A stretch of DNA of 64,000 nt from Termitomyces sp. T153 (taxonomy: Eukaryota > Basidiomycota > Agaricomycetes > Agaricales > Lyophyllaceae), in the NCBI GenBank assembly GCA_018296165.2, contig JACKQL020000014.1, positions 1-64,000 on the forward strand, written 5' to 3'. The notes under the pieces were generated by a model, which was given only the letters and a program-made list of their open reading frames with translations, was not told where the DNA came from and did not search any database. A program made the position numbers and the translations under genes. This document shows, one piece after another, positions 1-10,815 of the stretch (the first letter of the stretch is position 1; every line of letters starts with the position of its first letter).

Positions 1-2266
1 CGGAACCTGACAGGCTGGAGCCAAGGAACAAGAAGGAAGTACAGGCCTTCCTAGGTTTTGTTGACTTCTACTGGAGGCTTATCCAAGATTTCTCTCACCT
101 TGCCCACCCTCTTTTTGACTTCACTGTCAAGGACATGGCATGGCAATAGAAGTCCATGCAGCAAGTTGCCTTTGATGCCCTCAAGCAAGCAGTGATCTCT
201 AAGCCAGTCCTTGTATTCCCTGACAATGACTCCCCCTTCCATGTTGAAGTGGATAGCTTTGACTTCACCACAGGAGCTGTTCTTTCTCAGCAGTCCAAGG
301 GGGATAGCAAGTAGCATCCTGTAGCCTTCTACTCCAAGAGCCTTAATTCAGTAGAACAGAATTATGAAATCCATGACAAGGAGATGCTTGCCATAATTTG
401 GTCCTTTGAAGAATGGCAGCATTTCCTAGAGAGCATGTGGCATAAGTTTGAAGTCTGGACAGATCACAAGGACCTAGAGTACTTCTGTATGGCAAAGAAG
501 CTTAATCAATGCCAAGCTTGATGGTCCTTGTATCTGGCTAATCTTGACTTCTCACTGCACCACAAACCTGGATGGAGCATGGGTAAGCCAGATGCATTAT
601 CTAGGCAAGCTGATCATGGCACTGGGGCAGATGATAATGACAACATCATCCTCCTCAAGCCTGAGCTCTTTGCCATTCATGCTCTAGAAGAGATTGTGGC
701 CCAAGAGAATGAGGCAAACATCCTCAAGGACATCCAGTGAAGGAATCAAGAGGGTGTGCAAGAGGATGCAGTGGCTCAGGCTGCTCAGGCCTTGCAAGCA
801 CAATAAGCCAGTGGGGTTAAGTCAGTACATGCAGACAAGTGGGGTCTCCAGGATGGGCTTCTAACCTTCTGAGGACACATCTATGTCCCTAACATCCCAG
901 AACTTTGTCAGTGCATTGTGGAGGAATACCATGACTCTTGCATAGCTGGGCGTCCAGATAGATGGAAGACACTGGAACTAGTGTCCCAGAACTACTGATG
1001 GCCTCAGATGTCCCAGTATGTAGGCACCTACACCAGCACCTGTGACCTCTGTCTCTACACCAAGCCTCACCACCAGCCATCCATGGGTCAGCTCCACCCT
1101 CTTCCCATTCCAGCTGCCCATTGGAGTGTTGCCTCTGTAGACTTCATCATGGAACTCCTAGATGTGCATGAGTATGATGCTATAATGGTGGTGGTGGACC
1201 TTTATGGTAAATGAGCCCACTTCATCCCTACTCACACCACCTGCTCAGCCCTGGGAGTGGCTAGTCTGTATTGGAAGAATGTCTGGAAACCCTATAGTCT
1301 GTCTGATGGGTATGTCTCTGATTGATCTCTAATTGAGGCTCTCAGTTTGTGGCAGAATTCACTCAGGAGCTGTACTGTTTGCTTGGAGTGAAGCTCCACA
1401 CCACCACGCTATCACCCTCAGTCAGATGGACAGACAGAATGTGTTAATTAGGAACTGGAGCAGTATCTTTGTCTGTTTTGCAATGAGAGGCAAGATAACT
1501 AGGATGAGCTCCTTCCAGATGCAGAGTTCCAGTGCAATAATCACATTCACTCTTCCACTCAGATGACTCCATTCTTCCTAGACACTGTTTGGCATCCTCA
1601 CATGGGATTTGAACCTTAAGCATGGCCTTTGGAAAATGACTCAGTGAAAAAATTTGTGGACAGGATGAAGAAGGCACAGAAGGAGGCAAAAGCGGCATCA
1701 GTCAAAGCAAAGGAGGACATGGCACAGTACTATGACTAGCAGCAGACACCAGCTCCTATATACAGGCCTAGAGACCAAGTGTACCTGGACAGTTCAAATA
1801 GAAACACTACAAGACCATCACAGAAGCTGTCCCATTGCCATCTTGGACCCTTTGTGGTGGAGAAGAAGGTAGGGCCATTGGCATGCTGGCTCAAGCTCCC
1901 TGCAGGCCTGCATCAACTGCATCTGGTCTTCAATGCAGTCAAGTTGTTCCCAGCTCCAGATGACTCTATTCCTGGCTGTTGTCCTAATGCACTACCACCA
2001 CCAATCCTAGTGAATGATGAGGAGGAGTATGAGGTGGAGGAAATTCTTGATAGCAGGATGTTCCAGGGAAAGCTACAGTTCAAGGTAAAGTGGAAGGGGT
2101 ATAGCATTGAGGACATCTCTTAAGAACCACAGGCCAGTGTACATGCACCAGCATTGATTCGGGACTTTTACCACAGGCACCCCAATGCACCAAAGGCAAT
2201 TCAAGGCATCTACCCTATCTCAGCAATTGATTGGGCAGTCCACAACTTCTTCTACCCAGTACATTG
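1..2266 (+). pseudogene. pol remnant of element A (RNase H - integrase - chromodomain)
   Basis: Broken reading frames match the C-terminal half of a Ty3/gypsy Pol polyprotein. RNase H stretches such as HPVAFYSKSLN (about 312-345) and TDHKDLEYF (about 460-486) are clear. The integrase zinc-finger pairs (H at about 931, CDLC at about 1045) and the sequence VDFIMELLDVHEYDAIMVVV of the core follow. A chromodomain (FKVKWKGYSIED, about 2078-2115) ends the protein; in this family it targets insertion to modified chromatin. The chromodomain stretch from 1779 to 2123 is the longest open piece. It cannot make a working protein. Confidence 0.85.
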
Positions 2267-2293
2267 AGATGCCACATGCTAGAGGGGAAGTGA

Positions 2294-2704
2294 TGTCAGG
2301 AGACTGCTCATTCTAGACATCTTGATTGTTTTCTTTATTCTAGGCCTACCACTCATTGTAGGCCTTCTATCTTTGGTCTGCAGGCACTTTCAACCAAGAG
2401 CTATTGTTTGGTTATATTTGTATGAAGTCATGCATAGGGAGTCCAGAGATCAAGGTCATTTATGGTAAATTTTTATTTTTGGACCAGACTCTGGATTTGG
2501 TTGTTGTTGGCTGTTATTTCCAGAAGCTCTAGAGTAAATTTTCCAAACACTGGCATTGGTGATCCTTAGACTTGTTCTCTTTGGATCCCCCTCTGCCACA
2601 TAAGTAGCTAGAACTCTAGAACTTCTTGTAGATACTAAATAAACTTTGGATCTCCCTCTGCTAGTTGTGTGACTTAGTCACAGCCTCCAGAGGTTGCCCT
2701 TACA
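2294..2704 (+). repeat. 3' LTR of element A
   Basis: The LTR starts TGTCAGG just after a purine-rich run (AGAGGGGAAG, 2281-2290) and ends CCCTTACA. The same two ends bound the LTRs of element C. It is 411 bp long and shares with C the stretch around ACTTGTTCTCTTTGGAT and the 3' part (CCTCTGCTAG...CCAGAGGTTGCCCTTACA), but its middle is different. Immediately after it, at 2705, the reverse-strand RT of element B begins, which fixes the insertion border. Confidence 0.8.
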
Positions 2705-3713
2705 CTGATAGTCCTGTACCAATTGGAGGGAGCCATTCTTTATTTTGATGAAGAAGACCAGAGAAGCCATTGGAGACTTGGATGGATGGATATGACTGGA
2801 GTCCAAGTTTTCCTGCAGGAATGGATCGAGCTTGTCCTGCTCCCTGAGCATGAGTGGGTAGACCTTACAGCTGGAGGGTGCAGAGTCTGGCAGCAGTTCA
2901 ATGGCATGGTCCCACCTCTTGTGCTCCAGAAGCAAGTTGAAGGAGGCTTTGGAGAATACATCCTCAAATGCATGCAGGTAGGGGGGTATAGAGGAGTACC
3001 ACATCCCAGAACTCTCAAGGCACAGTGTTGGCAGTGAAGGCCTGGGCCAGCCTCTGGGATGTAGTCTGGCTTGCTCTGATCTCTGCCACAGAGGGCAGCA
3101 GGTGGACAGTAGTAACATAGATTTGATCCCCCACCTCTACCACTTTGTCTAGGAACTCCAGCTCATATATACTACCAAACCCCCCTCCACACTCCTCCTC
3201 TGAGGCTCTCCTGTTGCTCCAACTGTCCTTGTAGAGGGCCTTTCTATGAGGAAATGCCAGAGGCAGGGGATCCAGAAAGTCTAGATCAGCAAAGGGGAGA
3301 GGGCCAGTGTAATATGTGTGGATGGTGGCATGCTCTTGAACTTGGGTCCAATGCTCCACCCTGTCCTCTGTGGCACAGGCAGAGCACTTCCTGGGGCACC
3401 TGCTCATGGTCACCTCTCCTTTGGTCTAGTCAACCTTGGAGTTATGCTCTCAGAGCCACATGAACTCAAGGATTATGTCTTGCCTTCTCAAGCTGGTGAT
3501 AGCAAATATGGCACACTCTGCATGATTCCAATAATGGAGAACCAGGTTGACTACAGAGCTAATAGTGCCAGCTTTCTTGGGCATTCCATTGATGTTGTAA
3601 ATAGGAATGGGCTTGGAAAGGGGCTGCATGGTTAGGCTATGGCATATGACAAACTCCAAGTCCAGGAAAAGTTCTGTTGCTCCACTGTCCAGGAGAGCCA
3701 TGACTCTGCAGTT
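2705..3713 (-). pseudogene. protease and reverse transcriptase N-terminus of element B
   Basis: The protease is recognised by LLDSGAT (about 3695-3675 on the minus strand), the D-S-G active-site motif of retroelement aspartic proteases. After a spacer, the RT start is seen as LLPDSAPSSCKVYPLMLREQ and continues to SLQLVQDYQ, where it is cut at 2705 by the LTR of element A. Several frameshifts lie between the pieces. The order and sequence match element C in the opposite orientation. Confidence 0.8.
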
Positions 3714-4018
3714 TTGCTAAGTATTCATTGTCTCAATCTCCACATCAAAGTGCAAGGAGTGGGCAGATGATCCAGAGGCCATCACATACTGTTGAGGCAT
3801 TTGATGTGCCCAAGTGGAGCTGCATTGATAGACCTTCAGAAGTGTTGGAGAGCTTGGCAGGGGCTCTGGAGTTAGTGTTTGTATGTCTGGAGGGGGGCTT
3901 TGAGGTTCTTCTGTCTCAGAATGAATGGCATTGGAAAAGGCAGTTTCAGTTTTTATCAACAGACAAGAGAACTTGTTAGCACCTAGCGATGGAGGCATAT
4001 ACCTCATCTATCACTCAA

Positions 4019-4321
4019 CTAAAAACCCCCCTTCAGCTCTGGAAGTGAGGTGCACACACTGATTTCCTCTGGTGTCAATTCTGGCATAGGCTTGTTCAGC
4101 AATGGAGCTCTAGTGGTGTCCTTTGCAGCCAAGAGCTGCAGGAGAAGTTCCTCCTGCTCCACCATAAAAAGGTAGCATATCTCCAGGCCCAGGGGGCAGT
4201 GCCATGCAAAGTGCCCAGGCTTCTTGCATCTCTGGCACAGCAGTGGGGCAGTGCAGAGTTGTTGGGCAGCATCCACATCCATGGGGATCCCCAGCAACAG
4301 GGGATGCACTGTGGGGGCAGC
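4019..4321 (-). pseudogene. gag 3' end of element B with zinc knuckle
   Basis: The frame reads the capsid C-terminus and one retroviral-type zinc knuckle, CQRCKKPGHFAWHC, which has the usual C-X2-C-X4-H-X4-C spacing. This is the RNA-binding part of Gag. The frame ends with LPELKGGF and a stop, as gag does in element C (LPELEGDF), which supports the boundary. The upstream part of gag is missing because element C starts at 4322. Confidence 0.8.
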
Positions 4322-4670
4322 TGTCAGGGAACTCCCATTTCCAACCTCTATGACTGGTTCCAGCACCTCTGCAGCTTGTTCGACACTTCCATGGCTCTTT
4401 CCAGCACTGCAGAGTTCTCCATATTACCTCAGTGACCCTTGCTCTAGGGTTAGGAGTACCTCCAGTCACCTGTACAGTAGTTCCCATGCCTCCACTACCC
4501 GCTGATGTGCCGCACCAAGCAGCGGGGATCCTTAAACTTGTTCTCTTTGAATTCTCCTCTGCTAGGTGATTAGTTACTGATTGTATTGTCATTTACTCCA
4601 CTAATATACTTCAGATTCCCCTCTGCTAGCTGTGTGACTCTGATCTGCAGCACCAGAGGTTGCCCTTATA
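4322..4670 (+). repeat. 5' LTR of element C
   Basis: It begins TGTCAGGGAA and ends TTGCCCTTATA, where the 3' copy ends in TTACA, so the terminal CA has decayed to TA. It holds a single copy of the 64-bp unit that is doubled in the 3' LTR. Its left edge abuts minus-strand gag of element B. Confidence 0.8.
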
Positions 4671-4866
4671 GCAGAACAAGTCTCCTAAAACTGGCTTAGA
4701 AGCCCTACAGAGCTGCAAGAAACTTCCGAGCCACTATCTGCCACTTTTCTGCTAGGATTAAGCATTGTGGAGTTCTATGTCTCAGCTTGCCAACCCAGAC
4801 ACACCCTCAGAGGCCCTGGCCCCATAGGACAAAGCCTGAACTTGCCTGCTCCACCTAAAAATCCAG

Positions 4867-6006
4867 GTGCAATTAACACAATCATTTCTCATTCACCACA
4901 CAACTGAACTCACTACCCTCCATCAGACAACAGATCTTATCTCCCAATCCCTCCAGGTGTTGCTAGAATGCCTGAGCCCTAACTCTGCCCCTCCTGTGGC
5001 CAAGGAACCAACTCCGCCCATTGCAGCACCCGCTCTGGTGGCTTCAGTGACCCTGCAGCTGCAGATCCCTCATCTGGCACTGCCAGATGCATATGATAGC
5101 ACTCAATCTAGCAGAGAGAGATTCCTACAGTCCTGCCTCACCTACATTCACCTCAGCAGGGATGCCTTTGACTCTGATGTGCTAAAAATAGCCTGGGTGC
5201 TGTCATACATAAAGACCAGGCATGCCTCCACTTATACATTGTGAGTCTTCTGCCATTTCGGAGGTGTGGGGAGTTTCTCAGACTGAGCTGCCTTTGAGAA
5301 GGACTTCCACATAGAGTTCTTTCTGCTGGACCCCACCAAGATGGCAGCGTTGACACTGCATGATAGGGAGCAGTACAGACAGGGGAAGTGTACTTTGGAT
5401 AAGTACATTGACTCATTCCGAGCTTTGGTCAAACAGACTGCCTACTCCAATGGCCTCTCACTATGCCTCACCTTCTGGGATGGCTTGCACCCCACCTTGG
5501 TGGAATGCATTAACAACCTGGCAGAGAGTCGCCCTGATGATGAAAAGATTGCATTGTAGTATGAGGTGGCCCAGGACCAATGGCAGCTCATGAAAATCTG
5601 GAGAGAGCTTTGCCACCCCCATTCCATGTTACACCCCGCTCCAGTCAGCAACTTCCACCACCCTGCACTTACTCACCCAGTGCTGGCCACCACTCCAGTT
5701 GCCCCCGCTGCTCATCCCCTACTCCTGGGGATTCCCATGGATGTGGATGCAGCCCAACAACTCTATGCAGCCCTACTGCTATGCCAGAGATGCAAGGAGC
5801 TGGAGCCTGGGCACTTTGCACAGCACTGTCCCCTGGGCCTGGAGGTATGTTACCTTTCTATGGCGGAGCAGGAGGAACTTCTCCTGCAGCTCTTAGTCAC
5901 AAAAGACGCCACCAGAGCTCTATTGTTGGATGAGCCCTCATCAGAGTTGACTCCAGAGGAAGCCAGCATGAGCACTTCACCTCCAGAGTTGGAGGGGGAT
6001 TTTTAG
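4867..6006 (+). pseudogene. gag of element C
   Basis: A Gag-like protein is read in two long pieces in different frames: 4867-5244 (start of gag) and about 5341-6006 (capsid and nucleocapsid). The capsid shows DKYIDSFRALVKQTAY, typical of Ty3/gypsy Gag. The zinc knuckle CQRCKELEPGHFAQHC has two extra residues between the second cysteine and the histidine compared with the canonical knuckle of element B. The frame ends at TAG 6004-6006. The change of frame and stops near 5242 and 5557 make it non-functional. Confidence 0.8.
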
Positions 6007-6329
6007 CTGAGCGATGGATGGGGTGTACACCTCTGTTGCTAGGTGCTAACAGGTTCTCTTGTCTGTCAATAGAAAATGAAACTGCCTTTTCTGATGCCCT
6101 TTATTCTAAGATAGAAGAACTTCAAAGCCCCCTTCCAGATGTACAAACATTAACTCCAGAGCCCCCGCCCAGCTCTCTGACACCTCCAAAGGTCCAACAG
6201 TACAGCCCTGCCTGAGTGCATCAAATGCCCTAACAGTATGGGATGGCCTCTGGCTCATCCACCCATTCCCTATGCCTAGATGTAGAGATCAAGACAACAG
6301 ACACCTAGCAAAACCATGGAATCACAGCT

Positions 6330-8400
6330 CTCTTGGACAGTGAAGCAATGGGACTTTTCCTAGACTCAGAGTTCATCAAACACCATGGCCTGACCATGCA
6401 GCCCCTTCCCAAGCCCATTCCAGTCTATAACATTGACAGAATGCCCAATGAAGCTGGCACAATTAACTCTGTGGTCAACCTGGTTCTCTGATATTGAAAC
6501 CATGCAGAATGCACCATATTCACTGTCACCAGCTTGGAAAGGCAAGATATAATCCTTGGGTTCATGTGGCTCTAAAGACATAACCCTGAGGTCAACTGGA
6601 CCAAAGAAGAGGTGACCATGAGTAGATGCCCCAGGAAGTGCTCTGCTTGTGCCATGGAAGATAGAGTGGAGCATTGGACTCAAGTTTAGGAGCATGCAGC
6701 CATCCGAGCATGTCATGCCAGCCCCTTCCCCTTTGCCGATCTAGACCTCCTGGACCCCTGCCTCTGGCATTCCCTTGTAGGGAGGCCCCCCATGAGGACA
6801 ATTGGAGCAATGGTGGAGCCCCAGAGGAGGAGTGCAGAGGGGAGTTTGGTGGTATACATGAACTGGAGCTCCTGGATGAAGCAATAGAAGTGGAGGATCA
6901 AATTTACATCACTGCTATCCACCAGCTGCCCTCCATTGCTAAGATCAGGGCTAGCCAGACTACATCCCAGAGGCTAGCTCAGGCCTTTGCTGCTAACACC
7001 ATGCCTAAGGAGTTCCGAGAGGCAGTACCCTCCTACTTGCATGTGTTTGAGGATGTGTTCTCTAAGGCCTCCTTTGACTCGCTCCTAGAGCACAAGAGGT
7101 GGGATCATACCATTGAACTGATGCCCAACTCTGCACCCTCCAGCTATAAGGTCTACCCCCTCATGCCCAGAGAGCAGGATGAGCTCAACACCTTCCCCTA
7201 GGAGAACTTGGACTCTGGTTGTATCTGTCCATCCAAATCCCCAATGGCCTCTCTAGTCTTCTTCATCAAGAAGAAGGATGGCTCCCTCTGACTGGTACAG
7301 GACTATTAGGTACTCAATGCCATGACAGTGAAGAATTGCTACCCTCTTCCCCTCATCTCTGAACTCATCAACAACCTCTGGGGTGCACAATACTTCACAA
7401 AACTGGATATCTAGTGGAGTTACAACAATGTACATATCCAGGAGGGAGATGAATGGAAGGTGGCCTTCAGGACCAACAGGGGGTTGTTCAAACTGCTTGT
7501 TATGTTCTTTAGTCTCACCAATAGCCCTGCCACCTTCCAGACCATGATGAATGACATCTTCCAGGATCTCATTGTGGAGGGTGTAGTGTGTGTGTATCTG
7601 GATGACATCCTCATATATACCAAGTCATTGGAGGAACACTGTCAGATCACTTGTCTGGTCCTCAAATGCCTCTGCTAGCACTAGCTCTACCTCAAACTGG
7701 AGAAGTGCAAGTTTGAACAGACCTGGATTGAGTACCTTGGCCTGATCATCTCCCATGGAGCTGTGGAGATGGACCCAGTGAAGGTAGCAGGCATGGCAGA
7801 GTGGCTGGAGCCCCAGAGCAAGAAGGAGGTACAGGTGTTCCTTGGTTTTGCCAACTTTTACCAGAGATTCATTCAGGACTTCTTGCATCATGCTTGCCTA
7901 CTGTTTGACCTCACTAGAAAGGATGTTGCATGGAGCTGGGGACCTCCAGAGCAGTTGGCCTTTGACACCCTCAAGCACGCTGTGACCTCCAGATCTGTTC
8001 TCCTTTTCTCAGATGACAACTCTCCCTTCTGCATTAAGGCTGACAGCTCCGACTTTACCATGGGGGTAGTGCTTTTGCGGCAGTCTCTGGAGGACAGGAA
8101 GTGGCACCCTGTGGCCTTCTACTCCAAGAGCCTGAACATGGTGGAGCAGAACTACAAGATCCACAACAAGGAGATGTTGGTTATCATCCGGTCATTTGAG
8201 GAGTGGCGGCACTTTCTTGAAGATGCACAGCACAAGTTTGAGGTCTGGATGGATCACAAGAACCTTGAATACTTTTGGATGGCCAAGAAGCTTAACTGCC
8301 AGCAGGCCCAATGGTCTCTCTACCTCACCAACTTTGACTTCTCCTTGCACCACAAGCCTGGCCAGAGCATGAAAAAACCAGATGCACTATCTTAGAGGAT
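6330..8400 (+). pseudogene. protease - reverse transcriptase - RNase H of element C
   Basis: The protease follows gag but its active site reads DSEA instead of DSGA (about 6340), so it is itself damaged. The reverse transcriptase covers about 7000-7760 and contains the catalytic box VYLDDILIY (about 7593-7620) and the preceding FGLTNAPATF-like stretch in the form FSLTNSPATFQTMMND. The connection and RNase H domains follow (7763-8395 open), with TRKDVAWSWGPPEQLAFDTL and HPVAFYSKSLNMVEQNYKIH. Stops at about 7201, 7290, 7309 and 7413 interrupt the RT. Confidence 0.85.
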
Positions 8401-8560
8401 GGACCATGGAATGGGGGAAGGCAATAACAGTAACATTGTGCTCCTCTGCCCTGAACTGTTCACAATCCAAGCCATGGAGGGCCTTGCAGTGGATGGAGCA
8501 GAGGTGGGCATCCTCCAGGACATTTGATGGGGCAATAGGGATGGTCAACAGGAGGAGCTT

Positions 8561-10048
8561 GTGGCACAGGCTGCTTGGACACTGAAATCAGGGCACACTA
8601 TGGGTGTCAAGGCAGTCTGCACTGACAAATGGGCCCTCCACAATGGAATTCTGACCTTCCGAGACTGTATCTATGTCCCCAACATCCTGGAGCTCCATTG
8701 GAGGATTGTGGAGCAACACCACGACTCCTGCATTGCAGGGCACCTGGGGCAGTGGAAGATGCTGGAGCTAGTGTCCCAGAACTACTGGTGGCCCCAGATG
8801 TCCTGATACATTGGATCCTACACCAGTACCTGCAATCTCTGCCTCCGGACCAAGCCCCAGTGCAGACTCCCCTATGAACAGTTACACCTACTACCAGTGC
8901 CCATGGAACAATGGAGCATAGCATCCATGGACTTCATTGTCAAGCTCTCCAATGTCCATAATTATGACATAATCATGGTGGTGGTAGATCTGTATGGGAA
9001 GAGAGTGCACTTCATTCCAACCCACACCACCTGCTCCACCATGGGAGCTGCAAACTGTACTGGAGGAATGTCTGGAAGCTCCATGGCCTCTCTGACACCT
9101 ATGTTTTGGATCAAGGACTGCAATTCATGGCAGAGTTCACCCAGGAGCCCTACCAACTGCTTGGAGTAAAGCTTCACACCACCACTGCCTACCATGCTCA
9201 ATCCAACAGCCAGACGGAGCATGTAAACCAGGAGTTGGAACAGTATCTCCACCTCTTTTGCAATGAGCACCAAGATGACTGGGACAAACTCCTCTCCAAT
9301 GCCAAATTTTAGTACAACAACCATATTCACTCTTTCACACAGTTCTCCCCATTCTTCCTCAATACTGGATGGCACCCGTGCATGGGATTCAAACCCTGGG
9401 CCTGACCCTTAGAAGAATGAAGCAGTAAACAAATTTGTAGACTGGATGAAGAAGTCCCAAGAGAAAGCCTGGGCCACACTGGTAAAAGCAAAGGACAACA
9501 TGGTGTGATACTATGACCATGGGAGGACCCCAGAGCACAGATATCAGCCTGGGGATCAAGTCTACCTGGATACCTCTGACATTATGACCACCTGTCCCTC
9601 AAAAAAGCTGTCACACCACCAGTTAGGCATGTTCACAGTGGAACAACAGGTAGGACCCTTGGCCTATCAACTCTGACTCCCTGCTGGGATGTGCCAGCTT
9701 CATCCAGTGTTTAACATGGTCAAACTAACCCCAGCTCCTAAAGATCCTATCCTGGGGCAACATCTGCCACCTCTGCCCCCTCCGATGGTAGTCAACAATG
9801 ATGAAGAGCACAAAGTGAAAGAAATCCTGAACAGCCATTTATTCCAGAGATAACTACAGTACAAGGTGAAGTGGAAAGGCTATGGAATCAAGGATATTTT
9901 CTGGGAGCCACGGGAGAACATACATGCCCCCAGACTTGTTAAGGAGTTCCATTGGAGACACCCAGATGCCCCATGCACCATATGGGGCATCTATCCTATC
10001 TTGCCAGCAGACCATGCAATCAGAGACTACTTCTACCCTGCATGTTGA
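8561..10048 (+). pseudogene. integrase and chromodomain of element C
   Basis: The zinc-binding domain is seen around 8700-8860 (EQHHDSCIAGHLG...CNLC). The DDE core follows: the first Asp in MDFIVKLSNVHNYDIIMVVV (about 8928-8985), the second in the LDQGLQFMAEF-type stretch near 9106, and the Glu region near 9215 (QTEHVNQELEQYL). A chromodomain with KVKWKGYGIKDIFWEP lies at about 9864-9912. Stops and frameshifts occur at several points, so the protein is not made. Confidence 0.85.
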
Positions 10049-10060
10049 GATGCTGCATGC

Positions 10061-10072
10061 TAGAGGGGGGGT
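10061..10072 (+). other. Polypurine tract of element C
   Basis: A run of purines, AGAGGGGGGGG-like, lies directly before the TGTCAG start of the 3' LTR. It is the expected plus-strand priming site for reverse transcription. Confidence 0.6.
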
Positions 10073-10074
10073 GA

Positions 10075-10507
10075 TGTCAGGGGACTTCCATTTCCAACCT
10101 CTGTGACTGGTTCCAGCACCTCTACAGCTTGTTTGACACCTCTGTGGCTTGTTCCAGTGCCACAGAGTTCTCTGGAGCACTGCAGAGTTCTCTGTATTAC
10201 CTCAGCAACCCTTGCCCTAGAGTTAGGAGTACCTCCAGTCACCTGTACAGTAGTTCCCATGCCTCCGATGCTCACTGATGCACTGCACCAAGCAGTGGAA
10301 ATTCTTAGACTTGTTCTCTTTGGATTTCTCTCTGCTAGGTGATTAGTTACTGATTGTATCATCATTTACTCTGCTAATATACTTTGGATTCCCCTCTGCT
10401 AGGTGATTAGTTACTGATTGTATTGTCATTTACTCCACTAATATACTTCAGATTCCCCTCTGCTAGCTGCATGACTCTGATCCACTGCTCCAGAGGTTGC
10501 CCTTACA
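10075..10507 (+). repeat. 3' LTR of element C with internal 64-bp tandem duplication
   Basis: It begins TGTCAGGGGA and ends CCCTTACA. It is about 84 bp longer than the 5' LTR. Most of the difference is a second copy of a 64-bp unit (10330-10393 and 10394-10457, each starting CTCTGCTAGGTGATTAG). A further insertion of about 18-20 bp lies near 10165. Confidence 0.8.
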
Positions 10508-10815
10508 GGGAGCCATGAAAGCATCACATGCTTTGTCCAAGATTGCTCTAGTACTTATAGATTATTCTGGCTCTTGGTTTAATGCTATTGTCTACTAGCA
10601 TAACTTCAACATTGACAATAAAAAGGGCTACTCTGTACTATTTTGGCACTGTCTCTTATTCAAAGTCATTTGGAAATATGTCAACATACTCCATATTGTT
10701 GTATTCTCTAATTCTGGATCCAGGTTATGAAATACAAGTTAACTTATTGCAAGGAGTGCAAGATGAAGAGAAGATATTGAAGTCTCCATGTGCCTAGGCA
10801 ATCTCTGCTTTAATG
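10508..10815. other. Unassigned CpG-poor sequence right of element C
   Basis: About 300 bp between the 3' LTR of element C and the protease pseudogene. It has no recognisable coding content and does not continue element B. It may be a decayed piece of another mobile element. Confidence 0.4.

Larger units (their letters stand above)
1..2704 (+). mobile_element. Element A: 3' part of a degenerate Ty3/gypsy chromovirus
   Basis: The sequence enters the window inside pol, at the end of the reverse transcriptase. In order it shows the RT/RNase H connection (around 30-330), RNase H (about 330-520), the zinc-binding and core parts of integrase (about 890-1700), a chromodomain (about 2020-2230) and a 3' LTR. 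The domain order and the chromodomain place it with the chromoviruses. Numerous in-frame stops (for example near 148, 312, 520, 997 and 1212) and frameshifts make it inactive. CpG is scarce, and TpG and CpA are common, as in long-methylated DNA. Its right end sits directly against the reverse transcriptase of the opposite-strand element B, so A inserted into B. The 5' LTR and the left target duplication lie outside the window. Confidence 0.9.
2705..4321 (-). mobile_element. Element B: internal gag-pol piece of a Ty3/gypsy chromovirus
   Basis: Read on the minus strand, this piece runs from the 3' part of gag through protease to the first part of reverse transcriptase, and its proteins are close to those of element C. 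It is cut on both sides. At 2705 the RT stops where the LTR of element A begins. At 4321 gag stops where the 5' LTR of element C begins. Neither LTR of B is visible. It is therefore the oldest member of the nest. Stops and frameshifts are spread through it. Confidence 0.85.
4322..10507 (+). mobile_element. Element C: full-length degenerate Ty3/gypsy chromovirus
   Basis: This element has two related LTRs (4322-4670 and 10075-10507), gag, protease, reverse transcriptase, RNase H, integrase and a C-terminal chromodomain in the order expected for chromoviruses. A polypurine tract precedes the 3' LTR. Gag is nearly open, but pol carries many stops, so the element is inactive. The LTRs differ by a tandem duplication and by point changes, so the insertion is not recent. 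The 5 bp flanking the two ends (GCAGC before, GGGAG after) do not match, and the sequence after 10507 does not continue gag of B. This suggests recombination or deletion at the right border. Confidence 0.9.
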
